NCBI GenBank assembly: GCA_963727495.1
Contig: CAVSGQ010000009.1
Location: 186,001 to 250,000 of the forward strand
DNA from: Actinophytocola sp963727495
GTDB taxonomy: Bacteria; Actinomycetota; Actinomycetes; Mycobacteriales; Pseudonocardiaceae
Reading direction: 5' to 3'
DNA: 64,000 bases
Below are positions 32,250-40,727 of the stretch, piece by piece. Under the pieces are notes generated by a model, which did not search any database, had not been told where the DNA came from, and worked only from the letters and a program-made list of their open reading frames with translations. A program made the translations under genes and the position numbers. Numbering within the stretch: the first letter of the stretch is position 1; each line of letters begins with the position of its first letter.

Positions 32250-33319
32250 GACACCAGGCCCCGGCCGGTCACCAGCGGCAGGTCCAGCGCGGTCAGCAGG
32301 CCGGGCTTCGCCGCGACGACCGCGGGGATCGCGTTCACCAGCCGCATGGCGGTGGCCTTGAGGCCCGCGGTGTTGTGGTCGCCGTCGGAGCCGACCAGGC
32401 GCAGGTCGAGCGTGCAGCCGGGGTCGCCGGTCACCTCGATGCGGTAGCAGCCCTGGCCGGACGGCTGCGGCCAGTCCGGGCCGAGGTCCCCGCGCAGCCG
32501 CGTGACGTGTTCCAGGACGCACACCGCCCGCCCGCCGCGCATCCCGCGCACCTCGAACCGCAGCGCCGCCGCGGTCCCCGCCCCGACGGTGCCGGACGCG
32601 ATCTCGAACGTCTCCGGCGCCGGCAGCCGGGTGAACGTCTCCTCCAGCCCGTCGAGCTCGACGTCGAGACCGGCGGCGAGCTGGCGCACCACACTGCCCC
32701 ACGCCAGCGACAGCACGCCCGGCATGAGCAGCATCGGGGTGTCCTCCAGGGGGCGGCCGAACCCCATGATGTCGAACAGCACGGTGGCGTTGTCGTAGGT
32801 CGAGTAGTCGAGGATCTCCAGGCAGCGCACCTGGTCGATGCGCTCGCACACCGAGGTCAGCACGAGCGGCAGCCAGTCGTTCGCGAAGCCGGGGTCGATG
32901 CCGTTGACCCACAGCGACGCGCCGCCGTCCGCCGCGGCCCGGCGGATCGGCTCGACCATCTCGTCGGGTACCACCCCCGCCGGGTACTGCAGGAACACCG
33001 GCGAGCTGGACACCACGTCGACGCCCGCGCGCAGGATCCGTTCCAGGTCGGCGAGCGCCTCGACGATCCGGTCGTCGGCCATCGCGGTGTAGACCACGCA
33101 GTCCGGCTTCAGCGCGAGCAGCGCGTCGGCGTCGTCGGTGGCGGTGACGCCGAGCGGGCCGATGCCGGCCAGCTCACCCGCGTCCCGGCCCACCTTCTCC
33201 GGGCTGGACACCCACACACCGGCCAGCTCCAGGTCCGGCCGCGCGGCGATCCCGGCGATCGCGTGCCGCCCCACGTTCCCGGTGCTCCACGCCACCACCC
33301 GGTACGTCATAGCGTTCAT
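32246..33319 (-). CDS. NAD(P)H-dependent dehydrogenase, DapB-like (amine dehydrogenase-type) family
   Basis: 357 residues. The N-terminal Rossmann fold begins YRVVAWSTGNVGRHAIAGIA and continues with LAGVWVSSPEKVGRDAGELA. The second domain carries WVNGIDPGFANDWLPLVL. These features match proteins usually annotated as dihydrodipicolinate reductase-like or NAD(P)H-dependent amine dehydrogenases in actinomycetes, several copies of which occur among lipid/steroid catabolism genes. It is not the lysine-pathway DapB: the length is greater and the substrate motif differs. It lies 13 bp downstream of the SDR gene and so should share its promoter and KstR-like site. Confidence 0.75.
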   Translation of the reverse strand: MNAMTYRVVAWSTGNVGRHAIAGIAARPDLELAGVWVSSPEKVGRDAGELAGIGPLGVTATDDADALLALKPDCVVYTAMADDRIVEALADLERILRAGVDVVSSSPVFLQYPAGVVPDEMVEPIRRAAADGGASLWVNGIDPGFANDWLPLVLTSVCERIDQVRCLEILDYSTYDNATVLFDIMGFGRPLEDTPMLLMPGVLSLAWGSVVRQLAAGLDVELDGLEETFTRLPAPETFEIASGTVGAGTAAALRFEVRGMRGGRAVCVLEHVTRLRGDLGPDWPQPSGQGCYRIEVTGDPGCTLDLRLVGSDGDHNTAGLKATAMRLVNAIPAVVAAKPGLLTALDLPLVTGRGLVS

Positions 33320-33332
33320 CCGTCGCTTCCGC

Positions 33333-34121
33333 TCACAGGTCCGGTAGGCCCAGGTCCAGGTTGGGCGCCTGCAGGCCGCCGTCCACTTCGAGTACCTTGC
33401 CGGTGAGGTAGCCGCCGGCCGGCGAGACGAGGAACAGGATGGTGGCCGCGACCTCCTCGGCGGTGCCGATACGGCGCAGGGGGGTGGCCCGCTCCATCCG
33501 GGTCCGCAGCTCGTCGTTGGTGAGCACGATGTCCAGCGCCGAGGTGGCGACCGAGCCGACCGCGACCGCGTTGACCCGGATCCGCGGTGCGAGGTCGTAG
33601 GCGGTCAGCTCGGTGAGGTGCGCGAGCGCCGCCTTCGCGGTGCCGTAGGCGAGGAAGCCGCGGCCGCTGACCCGGCCCATGATCGACGAGACGTTGACCA
33701 CCGCCCCGCCGCCACCGGCCAGCATCACCGGTGCGGCCGCTCGGGTGAGCGCGTGTGCGGTGGAGACGTTGAAGCGGAACGCCTCCTCCAGGAAGTCGGT
33801 CCCGGTGTCCAGCAGCGGTCGCGGGTAGGTGCCGCCGAGGTTGTTGACGACCACGTCGAGCCGCCCGAACTCCTGGTGCGCGGCGTCGGCCAGCGCGGCC
33901 ACGGCATCCACATCGGACAGATCGGCGGCGACCGGAAGCGCCCGCCTGCCGGTCGCGGTGACTACCTCGGCCACCTCGTCGAGGTCGGCCTTGGTACGCG
34001 CGGAGATCACCACGTCGGCTCCGGCCTCGGCGAGCGCCACGGCGGTCGCCGCCCCGATCCCTCGGCCGGCCCCGGTCACCACGGCGACGTGGTCGGTGAG
34101 CAGGAACCGGTCCAGGATCAC
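33333..34121 (-). CDS. Short-chain dehydrogenase/reductase
   Basis: 262 residues, classical SDR. Cofactor motif VTGAGRGIGAATAVAL, NNLGGTYPR (variant NNAG), catalytic Ser in NVSSIMGRVSG, and Tyr/Lys in FLAYGTAKAALAHL are all seen. The C-terminus GGYLTGKVLEVDGGLQAPN is typical. The ATG at 34121 lies 10 bp from a 14-bp site fitting the KstR operator consensus, so a role in steroid or lipid breakdown is plausible but inferred. Forms a two-gene unit with the DapB-like dehydrogenase. Confidence 0.9.
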   Translation of the reverse strand: MILDRFLLTDHVAVVTGAGRGIGAATAVALAEAGADVVISARTKADLDEVAEVVTATGRRALPVAADLSDVDAVAALADAAHQEFGRLDVVVNNLGGTYPRPLLDTGTDFLEEAFRFNVSTAHALTRAAAPVMLAGGGGAVVNVSSIMGRVSGRGFLAYGTAKAALAHLTELTAYDLAPRIRVNAVAVGSVATSALDIVLTNDELRTRMERATPLRRIGTAEEVAATILFLVSPAGGYLTGKVLEVDGGLQAPNLDLGLPDL

Positions 34122-34130
34122 GCGAAAAAA

Positions 34131-34144
34131 TGTAACACGTTCTA
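34131..34144. promoter_or_regulatory. KstR-like operator upstream of the SDR gene
   Basis: On the minus strand the site reads TAGAACGTGTTACA and fits TnnAACnnGTTnnA, the consensus known for the TetR-type sterol/lipid repressor KstR, at every fixed position. It lies 10-23 bp before the SDR start and overlaps the stop codon of the upstream ABC ATPase gene. Binding by KstR is inferred. Confidence 0.5.
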
Positions 34145-34921
34145 CCGTCGTTTGCGGGTGGGCGTGACGACCAGGTTTCCGTTGTCCGTCGTGAGCACCT
34201 CGACCGCCGCGGCGTAGTGCCGCTCGATGATCGGGCGGGTGAGCACCTGGTCGGGCGGGCCGGAGGCCACCAGCTCGCCGCCGTCGAGCAGCAGCAGGTG
34301 GTCCGCGTACTGGGCGGAGAGCGTCAGGTCATGCAGCGTGCTGACCACGGTCGCACCCTCCTCCGCACGCAGCCGGTCGATCAGGTCCAGCAGGGCCTGC
34401 GCGTGCCCGATGTCCAGGCCCGTGGTCGGCTCGTCGAGCAGCAGCAGCCCCGCCTGCTGGGCCAGCACCCGGGCGAGCACGGTGCGCTGCCGCTCGCCGC
34501 CGGACAGCGTGTGCAGCACCCGGCCGGCGAGCGACTCCAGGTCCAGCCGGGCCAGCACCTGCTCGACGATCTCCAGGTCCGAGCGGCGCTCGCGGGCCAG
34601 CGGCGAGAGGTGCGGGGTGCGGCCGAGCAGCACGTAGTCGGTGACGGTGAGGCGGTCGGGGAGCTGCGGGGTCTGCGGTGCGTAGGCGATCGTGCGGGCG
34701 CGCTCGCGGCTGCCGAGCGCGGCGGCCGGCGTGCCGTCGAGCAGGATCTCGCCCCCGTGGTCGACCACCCCGACGATGGACTTGAGCACCGAGGACTTGC
34801 CGGCGCCGTTCGGCCCGATGATCGCCAGCCAGCTTCCGGTGGGCACCTCGACGTCGACGCCGGCCGCGACGACCTTCGAGCCGTAGCGCGCGGTCACCCC
34901 GCGCAGGGCCAGCGCGGTCAC
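34142..34921 (-). CDS. Cobalamin-type ABC importer, ATP-binding protein (BtuD/FecE family)
   Basis: 259 residues. Walker A IIGPNGAGKSSVLKSI, Q-loop YAPQTPQLPDRLT, signature TLSGGERQRTVLARVLAQQ, Walker B LLLLDEPTTGLDIGH and the switch His in TLHDLTLSAQYAD are intact. ATPase of the FecCD-class importer formed with the next two genes, which sit behind a cobalamin riboswitch; hence vitamin B12 or a corrinoid precursor is the likely cargo. The GTG start overlaps the permease stop by 4 bp. Confidence 0.92.
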   Translation of the reverse strand: MTALALRGVTARYGSKVVAAGVDVEVPTGSWLAIIGPNGAGKSSVLKSIVGVVDHGGEILLDGTPAAALGSRERARTIAYAPQTPQLPDRLTVTDYVLLGRTPHLSPLARERRSDLEIVEQVLARLDLESLAGRVLHTLSGGERQRTVLARVLAQQAGLLLLDEPTTGLDIGHAQALLDLIDRLRAEEGATVVSTLHDLTLSAQYADHLLLLDGGELVASGPPDQVLTRPIIERHYAAAVEVLTTDNGNLVVTPTRKRR

Positions 34922-35982
34922 CGGATCCTGCCCCGGTTCATCCGCATCACCAGCAGGAAGAACGGCGCGCCGGTGAACGCGGTGATCACCCCGATCGGCA
35001 GCTCGGCCGGCGCGAACGCGGTGCGCGCGATGTGGTCGGCGACGATGAGGAACATCGCCCCGCCGATCAGCGACAGCGGGATCACCACCCGGTAGCTCGC
35101 GCCCGCCAGCAGCCGCACCACGTGCGGCACGACGATGCCGACGAACCCGATGAGCCCGCTGACCGCGACCGCCGCCGCGGTCGCCAGGGACGCGGCGAGC
35201 AGCACGACCACCCGCACCCGCCCGGGGTGGATGCCGAGCGACGCCGCCTCGTCGTCGCCGACCGCGAGCACGTCGAGCAGCCGCCCGCACAGGCACAGCA
35301 CCGTGCCGGCGAGCGCGATGTAGGGCAGCGTGATCAGCACCTCGCTCCAGCCCGACGTGTTCAGCCCGCCGAGCATCCAGCTGTAGACCTGCTTGATCGT
35401 GTCCGTGTTGAGCTGCTGGACGAAGGTCTGGATCGCGGTGAGGAACGAGGCGACCGCGACGCCGGCGAGCAGCAGCACCGCGGTGCCGCCGCCGGCCGAG
35501 CGGCCGAGCAGCCAGGTCAGCGTCACGCCGCCGATCGCGCCGGCGAACGCGGCGAGCGGGAGGGGGCCGATGATCCAGCCGGTGACCGACGGCGCCGCGA
35601 CGACCACGATGGTGGCCGCCATCCCCGCGCCGGCCGCGGCGCCGAGCAGGTAGGGGTCGGCGAGCGGGTTGCGGAACACGCCCTGGAAGGCGGCGCCGGC
35701 CATCGCCAGGGCGGCGCCGACGAGCCCCGCGAGCACGACGCGGGGCAGCCGGATCTCCCAGACGATGGCCGCCTCGGTCGCCGAGAGCGGCGACCGGCCG
35801 CCGGTCAGCTGCGCCCAGATCTCGCCCGCGACCCGGGTCCAGCCGAGGTTGGCCGCGCCGAGCAGGGTCGAGATCGAGACCACGACGACGAGCGCGAGCA
35901 CCGACACGACCAGGACCGCCAGGCGGAGCCGGGTCGGCCTGACGGTGGACCGTGCGGTGTCGCGGCCCGTCGCCGTGAGCAT
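34918..35982 (-). CDS. Cobalamin-type ABC importer, permease (BtuC/FecCD family)
   Basis: 354 residues, about ten membrane spans. The family marks are RLPRVVLAGLVGAALAMAGA followed by FQGVFRNPLADPYLLGAAAG, and near the C-terminus VSGLIGFVGIVVPHVVRLLA, the ATPase-contacting loop. ATG 35982 overlaps the binding-protein stop by one base (TGATG). The middle gene of the riboswitch-controlled operon. Confidence 0.94.
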   Translation of the reverse strand: MLTATGRDTARSTVRPTRLRLAVLVVSVLALVVVVSISTLLGAANLGWTRVAGEIWAQLTGGRSPLSATEAAIVWEIRLPRVVLAGLVGAALAMAGAAFQGVFRNPLADPYLLGAAAGAGMAATIVVVAAPSVTGWIIGPLPLAAFAGAIGGVTLTWLLGRSAGGGTAVLLLAGVAVASFLTAIQTFVQQLNTDTIKQVYSWMLGGLNTSGWSEVLITLPYIALAGTVLCLCGRLLDVLAVGDDEAASLGIHPGRVRVVVLLAASLATAAAVAVSGLIGFVGIVVPHVVRLLAGASYRVVIPLSLIGGAMFLIVADHIARTAFAPAELPIGVITAFTGAPFFLLVMRMNRGRIR

Positions 35983-36938
35983 CAGCTCTGGCTCGCCTTG
36001 GCCACCGCGTCGGACACCGCCCGGGCGAGGTCGACCACGCGCGGTCCCCACCGGGAGGCGAGGTCGTCGTCGAGGGCGACGACGTTGCCGTTCTTCACCG
36101 CGCTGAGGTCGGCCCACCCGGGGCGGGCGGCGACGGTCTTCGCGTTCTGCCCGCAGCACTTGGTGTCGGCCAGGAAGATCAGGTCGGGGTCGGAGGAGAG
36201 GATGTGCTCGGAGGACAGCTGGGGGTAGCCGCCCTTGTCCTTGTCCGCCGGGTCGGCGATGTTGGTGAGGCCGAACAGGGCGTACACCTGGCCGATGAAG
36301 GTCTTCGAGGTCGCGCTGTAGAGGGTCGTGTCGAGCTCGTGGTAGTAGCTCAGCGGCTTCTTGAGCTTCGGTGCGTCCGCAGCGAGCTTCTCGATGTCGT
36401 CCCGGGTGCGGTTCGCGAGGTCCTTCGCCTCGTCGGCGTGGCCGGTCGCCTCGCCGATGAGCTCGATGCCGGAGTAGACGTCGTCGAGCGTCGCGGCCGC
36501 GGGCACGATCAGCACCTTCCGGTGCAGCTGCCCGAGCGAGGCGACGAGGTTCTCGGAGTCGTCGGAGATCACCACGAGGTCGGGGTCGTAGCCGGCGATG
36601 GCCTCGACGTTCGGGGTGAGGCCGGACAGGTCGGTCCGCGGCGCGTCGGCCGGGTAGGTGGACTGGTCGTCCACGGCGACGACCTGGTCGCCGGCGCCGA
36701 CGGCGAACAGCGTCTCGGTGTTGCTGGCCGACAGCGAGACGATGCGCTCGGGGCGCTCGTCGATGGTCAGCGGCTCGCCGGTCGGCGGTGTGACCGTGAC
36801 GGGGAACTGCTGCTTGTCCTGGGTCTGCGCGGACCGCGGCGTGTCGTCGGCGCGCTCGGCGCATCCGGCGGCGGTGAGGGCCGCGACGAGGGTGAGGGCC
36901 GCGAGGCGTCGCACGCGCCTGCGGTGGGGGTTCGACAT
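35982..36938 (-). CDS. Cobalamin-type ABC importer, substrate-binding lipoprotein (BtuF-like)
   Basis: 318 residues from the ATG at 36938. The signal peptide ends in the lipobox LTAAGC, so the protein is anchored to the membrane. ERPERIVSLSASNTETLFAV then GAGDQVVAVDDQSTYP are the usual start of the BtuF/FecB periplasmic-binding fold, and YDPDLVVISDD and DPDLIFLADTKCCGQ follow. Both Glu that would salt-bridge to permease arginines lie in the ERIVSLSASNTE and similar segments. A longer reading to 37121 would translate the riboswitch and is rejected. Confidence 0.93.
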   Translation of the reverse strand: MSNPHRRRVRRLAALTLVAALTAAGCAERADDTPRSAQTQDKQQFPVTVTPPTGEPLTIDERPERIVSLSASNTETLFAVGAGDQVVAVDDQSTYPADAPRTDLSGLTPNVEAIAGYDPDLVVISDDSENLVASLGQLHRKVLIVPAAATLDDVYSGIELIGEATGHADEAKDLANRTRDDIEKLAADAPKLKKPLSYYHELDTTLYSATSKTFIGQVYALFGLTNIADPADKDKGGYPQLSSEHILSSDPDLIFLADTKCCGQNAKTVAARPGWADLSAVKNGNVVALDDDLASRWGPRVVDLARAVSDAVAKASQS

Positions 36939-37029
36939 GGACCACCTTCGGGTCGTCGGCCCGGCGCAGCGGGCGACGTGGCGGTCGCGACGCCGCATCC
37001 CTGCACCGGGGGCGGTTGGCGTCGACGCG

Positions 37030-37190
37030 GGGGAGTGGTAGGCGACCTGGCTCGGGCACGCGTCGTGCGGGCCACCACAGTTGCGGGACAGCGCCGGGTT
37101 CGCACCGGACTTCGCTACCACCTGCCGCGGCCCCGGATGGACCGCGAACTGTTCGCGTCACCGGTCAGTGAGCTGACCAGCAGAAGAACG
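37030..37190 (-). ncRNA. Cobalamin riboswitch controlling the B12-type ABC operon
   Basis: Read on the minus strand, the leader contains AAGTCCGGTGCGAACCCGGC directly followed by GCTGTCCCGCAACTGT (37081-37114), the highly conserved core of the adenosylcobalamin riboswitch. Downstream lies the companion element GAGCCAGGTCGCCTACC (37037-37053). Spacing and order are those of the family. It ends about 90 bp before the binding-protein ATG. Boundaries are approximate. High cobalamin should shut off the importer. Confidence 0.92.
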
Positions 37191-37211
37191 CTACCACCCC
37201 GGTAACGCCGG

Positions 37212-38234
37212 TCAGGCGGAGCCGCGTTCGACCAGCTCGGTGGGTAGGACGACGGCGTCGCCGCTCGGGTCGCCGCCGATCTGGGTGAGCAGCAGCTCGG
37301 TCATCGTGCGGGCCTGGTCGATGACGGGCTGGTGGATGGTGGTCAGCGGGGGCTCGGTGTGCCTGGCCATCTCGATGTCGTCGTAGCCCACCACCGACAC
37401 GTCCTCCGGCACCCGCCGCCCGCCCGCGCGCAGCGTCCGCAGGGCACCGATGGCCATCAGGTCGTTCGCCGCGAACACGCCGTCGACGTCCGGGTAGCGC
37501 TCCAGCAGCGCGGTCATCGCCTGCTCGCCCGACTCGCGGGTGAAGTCGCCGTAGGCCACCCGGTCGGCCTTGCGCCCCGCCGCGGACAGGGCGCGCCGGT
37601 AGCCGTTGAGCCGGTCGTTCCCGGCGGTCATGTCCTGCGGCCCGGCGATCGTCGCCACCCGGCGGCGGTCCGCGGTCAGCAACCGCTCCGCCGCCAGCTG
37701 CGCGCCGCCCACGTTGTCCACGTCGACGTAGGACAGCCCGGGCAGGTGGCGCTGCGGGCGCCCGCCCACCACGGTCGGGATGCCGGCCTCCAGCAGGATC
37801 CGGGGGAGCGGGTCGTCGTCGTGCATCGAGGCGAGCAGGACGCCGTCGACGTGGCCGCTGCGCACGTAGTCGGCGAGCCGGGAGTGCTCGGCGTCGTTGC
37901 GCGCGTTCACCAGGACCAGCTGCACGCCGGTGCCGACCAGGGCCTGCGAGGTGGCGATGATGATGTTGCCCAGGTACGGGTCGGACAGCACCGTGGCGTC
38001 CGGCTCGCGCATCACCAGCGCCACCGAGTCCGTCCGGCGCATCGCGAGCGAGCGCGCCGCCCGGTTCGGCACGTAGCCGAGCCGTTCGATCGCCGACCCG
38101 ACGGCATCCTTGACCTCGGGCGAGACCCGCGGCGAGCCGTTGATCACCCGGGACACGGTCGCCCGGGAGACCCCCGCCTCCGCGGCCACCGTGTCCAGGG
38201 TCGGCTTGTGCCGCGGGACCGATACCTCACTCAT
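37212..38234 (-). CDS. LacI family repressor of the beta-glucan locus
   Basis: 340 residues. N-terminal HTH PTLDTVAAEAGVSRATVSRV then INGSPRVSPEVKDAV and the hinge LGYVPNRAARSLAMRRT are textbook LacI. The C-terminal periplasmic-binding-like domain ends with GYDDIEMARHTEPPLTTIHQ. The start overlaps the GH1 stop (ATGA), so the regulator is the last gene of the transporter-glucosidase unit. The palindromes at 40499-40512 and 42201-42214 have the GAGCGCTC core bound by CebR-like LacI proteins of actinomycetes, so this protein likely represses both units until a beta-glucoside is present. Confidence 0.93.
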   Translation of the reverse strand: MSEVSVPRHKPTLDTVAAEAGVSRATVSRVINGSPRVSPEVKDAVGSAIERLGYVPNRAARSLAMRRTDSVALVMREPDATVLSDPYLGNIIIATSQALVGTGVQLVLVNARNDAEHSRLADYVRSGHVDGVLLASMHDDDPLPRILLEAGIPTVVGGRPQRHLPGLSYVDVDNVGGAQLAAERLLTADRRRVATIAGPQDMTAGNDRLNGYRRALSAAGRKADRVAYGDFTRESGEQAMTALLERYPDVDGVFAANDLMAIGALRTLRAGGRRVPEDVSVVGYDDIEMARHTEPPLTTIHQPVIDQARTMTELLLTQIGGDPSGDAVVLPTELVERGSA

Positions 38235-39610
38235 GTCTCGATGCCGTTCGTGCTGATCACCCGCCGGTACCAGTAGGCGCTGTCCTTCCAGACCCGGGCC
38301 TGCGTCGGATAGTCCACGTGGACGATGCCGAACCGCTTCGCGTAGCCGTACGCCCACTCGAAGTTGTCCAGCAGCGACCACACGAAGTATCCACGAAGGT
38401 CGACCCCCGCCTCGATCGCCTCGTGCACCACCGCCAGGTGATCACGCAGGTAGGCGATCCGCTCCTGGTCCCGCACGCCGTCGGCGCCCAGCTCGTCGTC
38501 GAACGCCGCGCCGTTCTCGGTGATCATCAGCGGGATCGGCGCGTACTCCTCGTGCACCCGGTGCACCACCGCGCGCAGGCCCTGCGCGTCGATCGCCCAG
38601 CCCATCGCCGTCGCCGGGCCGGGCTGGTCGACGAACCGGACGTCCGCGCAGGCCGGCCACGGGGACGGGCCGGGTGCGGCGGGGTCGGCCGGATCGGCGG
38701 CGTCCACGAGCGTCGGCGTGTAGTAGTTGACGCCCAGCACGTCCAGCGGCGTGGAGATCACCGCGAGGTCCCGGTCCGACACGAACGACCAGTCGGTCAC
38801 CACCTCGGTGTCGCGCAGCACGTCGGCCGGGTAGTGGCCGCGGAACAGCGGGTCCAGGAACAGCCTGTTGGCGAGCCCGTCGATGCGCCGCACCGCCGCG
38901 GTCGCCGCGGGCGACGTCGCGCCCGGCATCACCGCGTTCAGGTTCAGCGTGATCGACACCTGGGCGCTGGCCGGCAGCGCGGCGCGCAGCGCGTCGGTGC
39001 CCAGCCCGTGCGCGAGCAGCAGGTGGTGCGCGGCACGCAGCGCCAGCGCCGGGTCGGTCCGGCCCGGCGCGTGCACTCCCGAGGCGTACCCGAGGAACGC
39101 TGAGCACCACGGCTCGTTCAGCGTGGTCCAGATCGGCACCCGGTCGCCGAGCCGCTCGGCCACCAGCTCGGCGTACTCCGCGAACCGGGCCGCGGTGTCG
39201 CGGGCCCCCCAGCCGCCGGAGTCCTCCAGCTCCTGCGGCAGGTCCCAGTGGTACAGGGTGAGCGCCGGCATGATGCCGCGTGCCACCAGCTCGTCCACCA
39301 GGCGCTCGTAGTGGTCCAGCCCGGCCTGGTTGGCCGGCCCCTTGCCGCCGGGCTGGATCCGGGGCCACGCCACGGAGAACCGGTAGGCGGGCAGCCCCAG
39401 CGAGGCCATCATCGCGACGTCCTCGCGGAACCGCCGGTAGTGGTCGGCCGCGACGTCGCCGGTGTCGCCGTTCGCCACCCGGCCCGGCGTGCGCGCGAAC
39501 GTGTCCCAGATGGACGGTCCGCGGCCGTCCGCCTCCGGCCCGCCCTCGATCTGGTAGGCCGCCGTCGCGGCACCCCACACGAACCCCTCGGGAAAGTCGA
39601 GACGAGTCAT
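38231..39610 (-). CDS. Beta-glucosidase, glycoside hydrolase family 1
   Basis: 459 residues, cytoplasmic (no signal peptide). FPEGFVWGAATAAYQIEGGP starts the (beta/alpha)8 barrel. The acid/base Glu is in WTTLNEPWCSAF and the nucleophile Glu in PLMITENGAAFDD. YFVWSLLDNFEWAYGYAKRF and GIVHVDY close the family pattern. Cleaves short beta-glucosides to glucose, the expected partner of the secreted GH16 enzyme. ATG 39610 overlaps the stop of the permease remnant (ATGA), which shows it was once the gene after the transporter. Confidence 0.96.
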   Translation of the reverse strand: MTRLDFPEGFVWGAATAAYQIEGGPEADGRGPSIWDTFARTPGRVANGDTGDVAADHYRRFREDVAMMASLGLPAYRFSVAWPRIQPGGKGPANQAGLDHYERLVDELVARGIMPALTLYHWDLPQELEDSGGWGARDTAARFAEYAELVAERLGDRVPIWTTLNEPWCSAFLGYASGVHAPGRTDPALALRAAHHLLLAHGLGTDALRAALPASAQVSITLNLNAVMPGATSPAATAAVRRIDGLANRLFLDPLFRGHYPADVLRDTEVVTDWSFVSDRDLAVISTPLDVLGVNYYTPTLVDAADPADPAAPGPSPWPACADVRFVDQPGPATAMGWAIDAQGLRAVVHRVHEEYAPIPLMITENGAAFDDELGADGVRDQERIAYLRDHLAVVHEAIEAGVDLRGYFVWSLLDNFEWAYGYAKRFGIVHVDYPTQARVWKDSAYWYRRVISTNGIET

Positions 39611-39863
39611 CCCTTCACCGCCCCTTGCATGATTCCTCCGACGATCTGCCGCCCCAGCAGCAGGAACACGATCAGCATCGGGAAGGTGGCGATCACCGTG
39701 CCGGCCAGCACGAGCGAGTAGTCCACCTCGATGCCGCTCGCCGTGTTGGCGATCGCCACCTGCACTGTCGGGTTCTGCGTGTTCAGCAGGATGAGCGGCC
39801 AGAACAGGTCGTTCCAGTAGGTGATGAACGTGAGCAGCGCCAGCACCGCCGTGCCGGACCGTC
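39607..39863 (-). pseudogene. Remnant of a sugar ABC permease (MalG-like C-terminus)
   Basis: About 85 codons: GTAVLALLTFITYWNDLFWP then LILLNTQNPTVQVAIAN and, at the end, FLLLGRQIVGGIMQGAVKG. This is the last third of a MalG/carbohydrate permease, ending in the usual QGAVKG tail and overlapping the GH1 start. The first two thirds, including the EAA loop region, and the whole MalF-type partner are missing. The fragment is joined directly, out of frame, to the binding-protein remnant at about 39855-39868, so a deletion of some 2-3 kb is inferred. Confidence 0.85.
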
Positions 39864-40472
39864 GAACCACTTGACCTTCGGCGTCCTGGCCATGAACCGG
39901 TCGCCGGTGTCGATGTAGTCCTGCCAGGTCGGCCACAGGGCGGACACCTCGTCGCGGTCGGTCGGCAGGCCGGCCTTCGCGAACAGGTCGGTGCGGTAGC
40001 ACATGGCGAGCCCGCCGATGTCGGTCGGCAGGCCGATCAGCGTCCCGCCGTCCGGGCTGGACGCGCGCTGGACGGTCGACTCGGGTCCACTGCGAGGTGT
40101 CGACGCCCTGGTCGGCGAAGTTGACGGACTTGTCCGGCTGGCCGATGAAACCGGACACCTGGCCCACCTCGATCACCTCGAGGTCGGCCGCGCCGGACCC
40201 GGCGGTGAGCCGGGCCTGCAGGTTCTGGTGGTGGTGCCGAATTCGCTGCGGTTCTCCACGATCTTGACGTTGTCGTGCGCCTTCTCGTACTCGTCGTAGA
40301 GGTCGCGGTTGTCGGGCAGGGAGAAGCTGTCACCGAAGACGTTGATGGTCAGCGTGACCGTGCCGTTCTCGTCGGCGCTGTCCCCGCTGCTTCCGCACGC
40401 GGCGAGCACCAGGGCGCTCACCGCCGCCGGCGATGCGACGACCACGCCCGTGGGTCGTCTGGACCTACGCAT
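39864..40472 (-). pseudogene. Remnant of a sugar-binding lipoprotein (N-terminal half, two frameshifts)
   Basis: Begins with a good lipoprotein signal (MRRSRRPTG ... LVLAACGSSGDSAD) and LTINVFGDSFSLPDN. The frame is broken near the GGT run at 40226-40237, then resumes as HHQNLQARLTAGSGAADLEV and SGFIGQPDKSVNFADQGVD. It breaks again near 40080-40090 and resumes as PDGGTLIGLPTDIGGLAMCY and TWQDYIDTGDRFMARTPKVK, then stops at the deletion junction at KWFDG. About 200 of the expected 430 residues survive. Its promoter and operator upstream are intact. Confidence 0.85.
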
Positions 40473-40498
40473 GGTTCGGGCCTCCTGAGCCGCGGTCG

Positions 40499-40512
40499 TG
40501 AGAGCGCTCTCA
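40499..40512. promoter_or_regulatory. LacI/CebR-like operator before the transporter remnant
   Basis: Perfect 14-bp palindrome TGAGAGCGCTCTCA, 27 bp upstream of the binding-protein remnant's ATG. It differs from the known CebR site (TGGGAGCGCTCCCA) at two symmetric positions. Likely bound by the LacI protein at 37212. Confidence 0.75.
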
Positions 40513-40588
40513 TGGGTTGACGAAGGATCTCGTTCCGCACTGGGCCTGTCAAGAATTCGTCACCGCGACGTTGCGGAAGGCGACCGGC

Positions 40589-40618
40589 CCCCTCGCACCA
40601 GGGACGGGGTGCGAGGGG
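40589..40618 (-). terminator. Hairpin terminator after the GH16 gene
   Basis: Perfect 11-bp stem CCCCTCGCACC/GGTGCGAGGGG with an 8-base loop, about 110 bp past the GH16 stop on the minus strand and before the operator of the next unit. Confidence 0.65.
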
Positions 40619-40727
40619 AGCCGGCCGGTGCGGCACCCGCCACCGACAGCGGCGGGCACCGCCCGGCGACCCGAACTCCACGTGGCCTCGTGCTGGTCGT
40701 TCGGATCGCCGCTCGGGGTCACTCCGG

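Noticed and set aside
36939..37121. N-terminal extension of the B12-binding lipoprotein
   Set aside because: It would translate the riboswitch and bury the signal peptide. The ATG at 36938 gives a proper lipoprotein signal.
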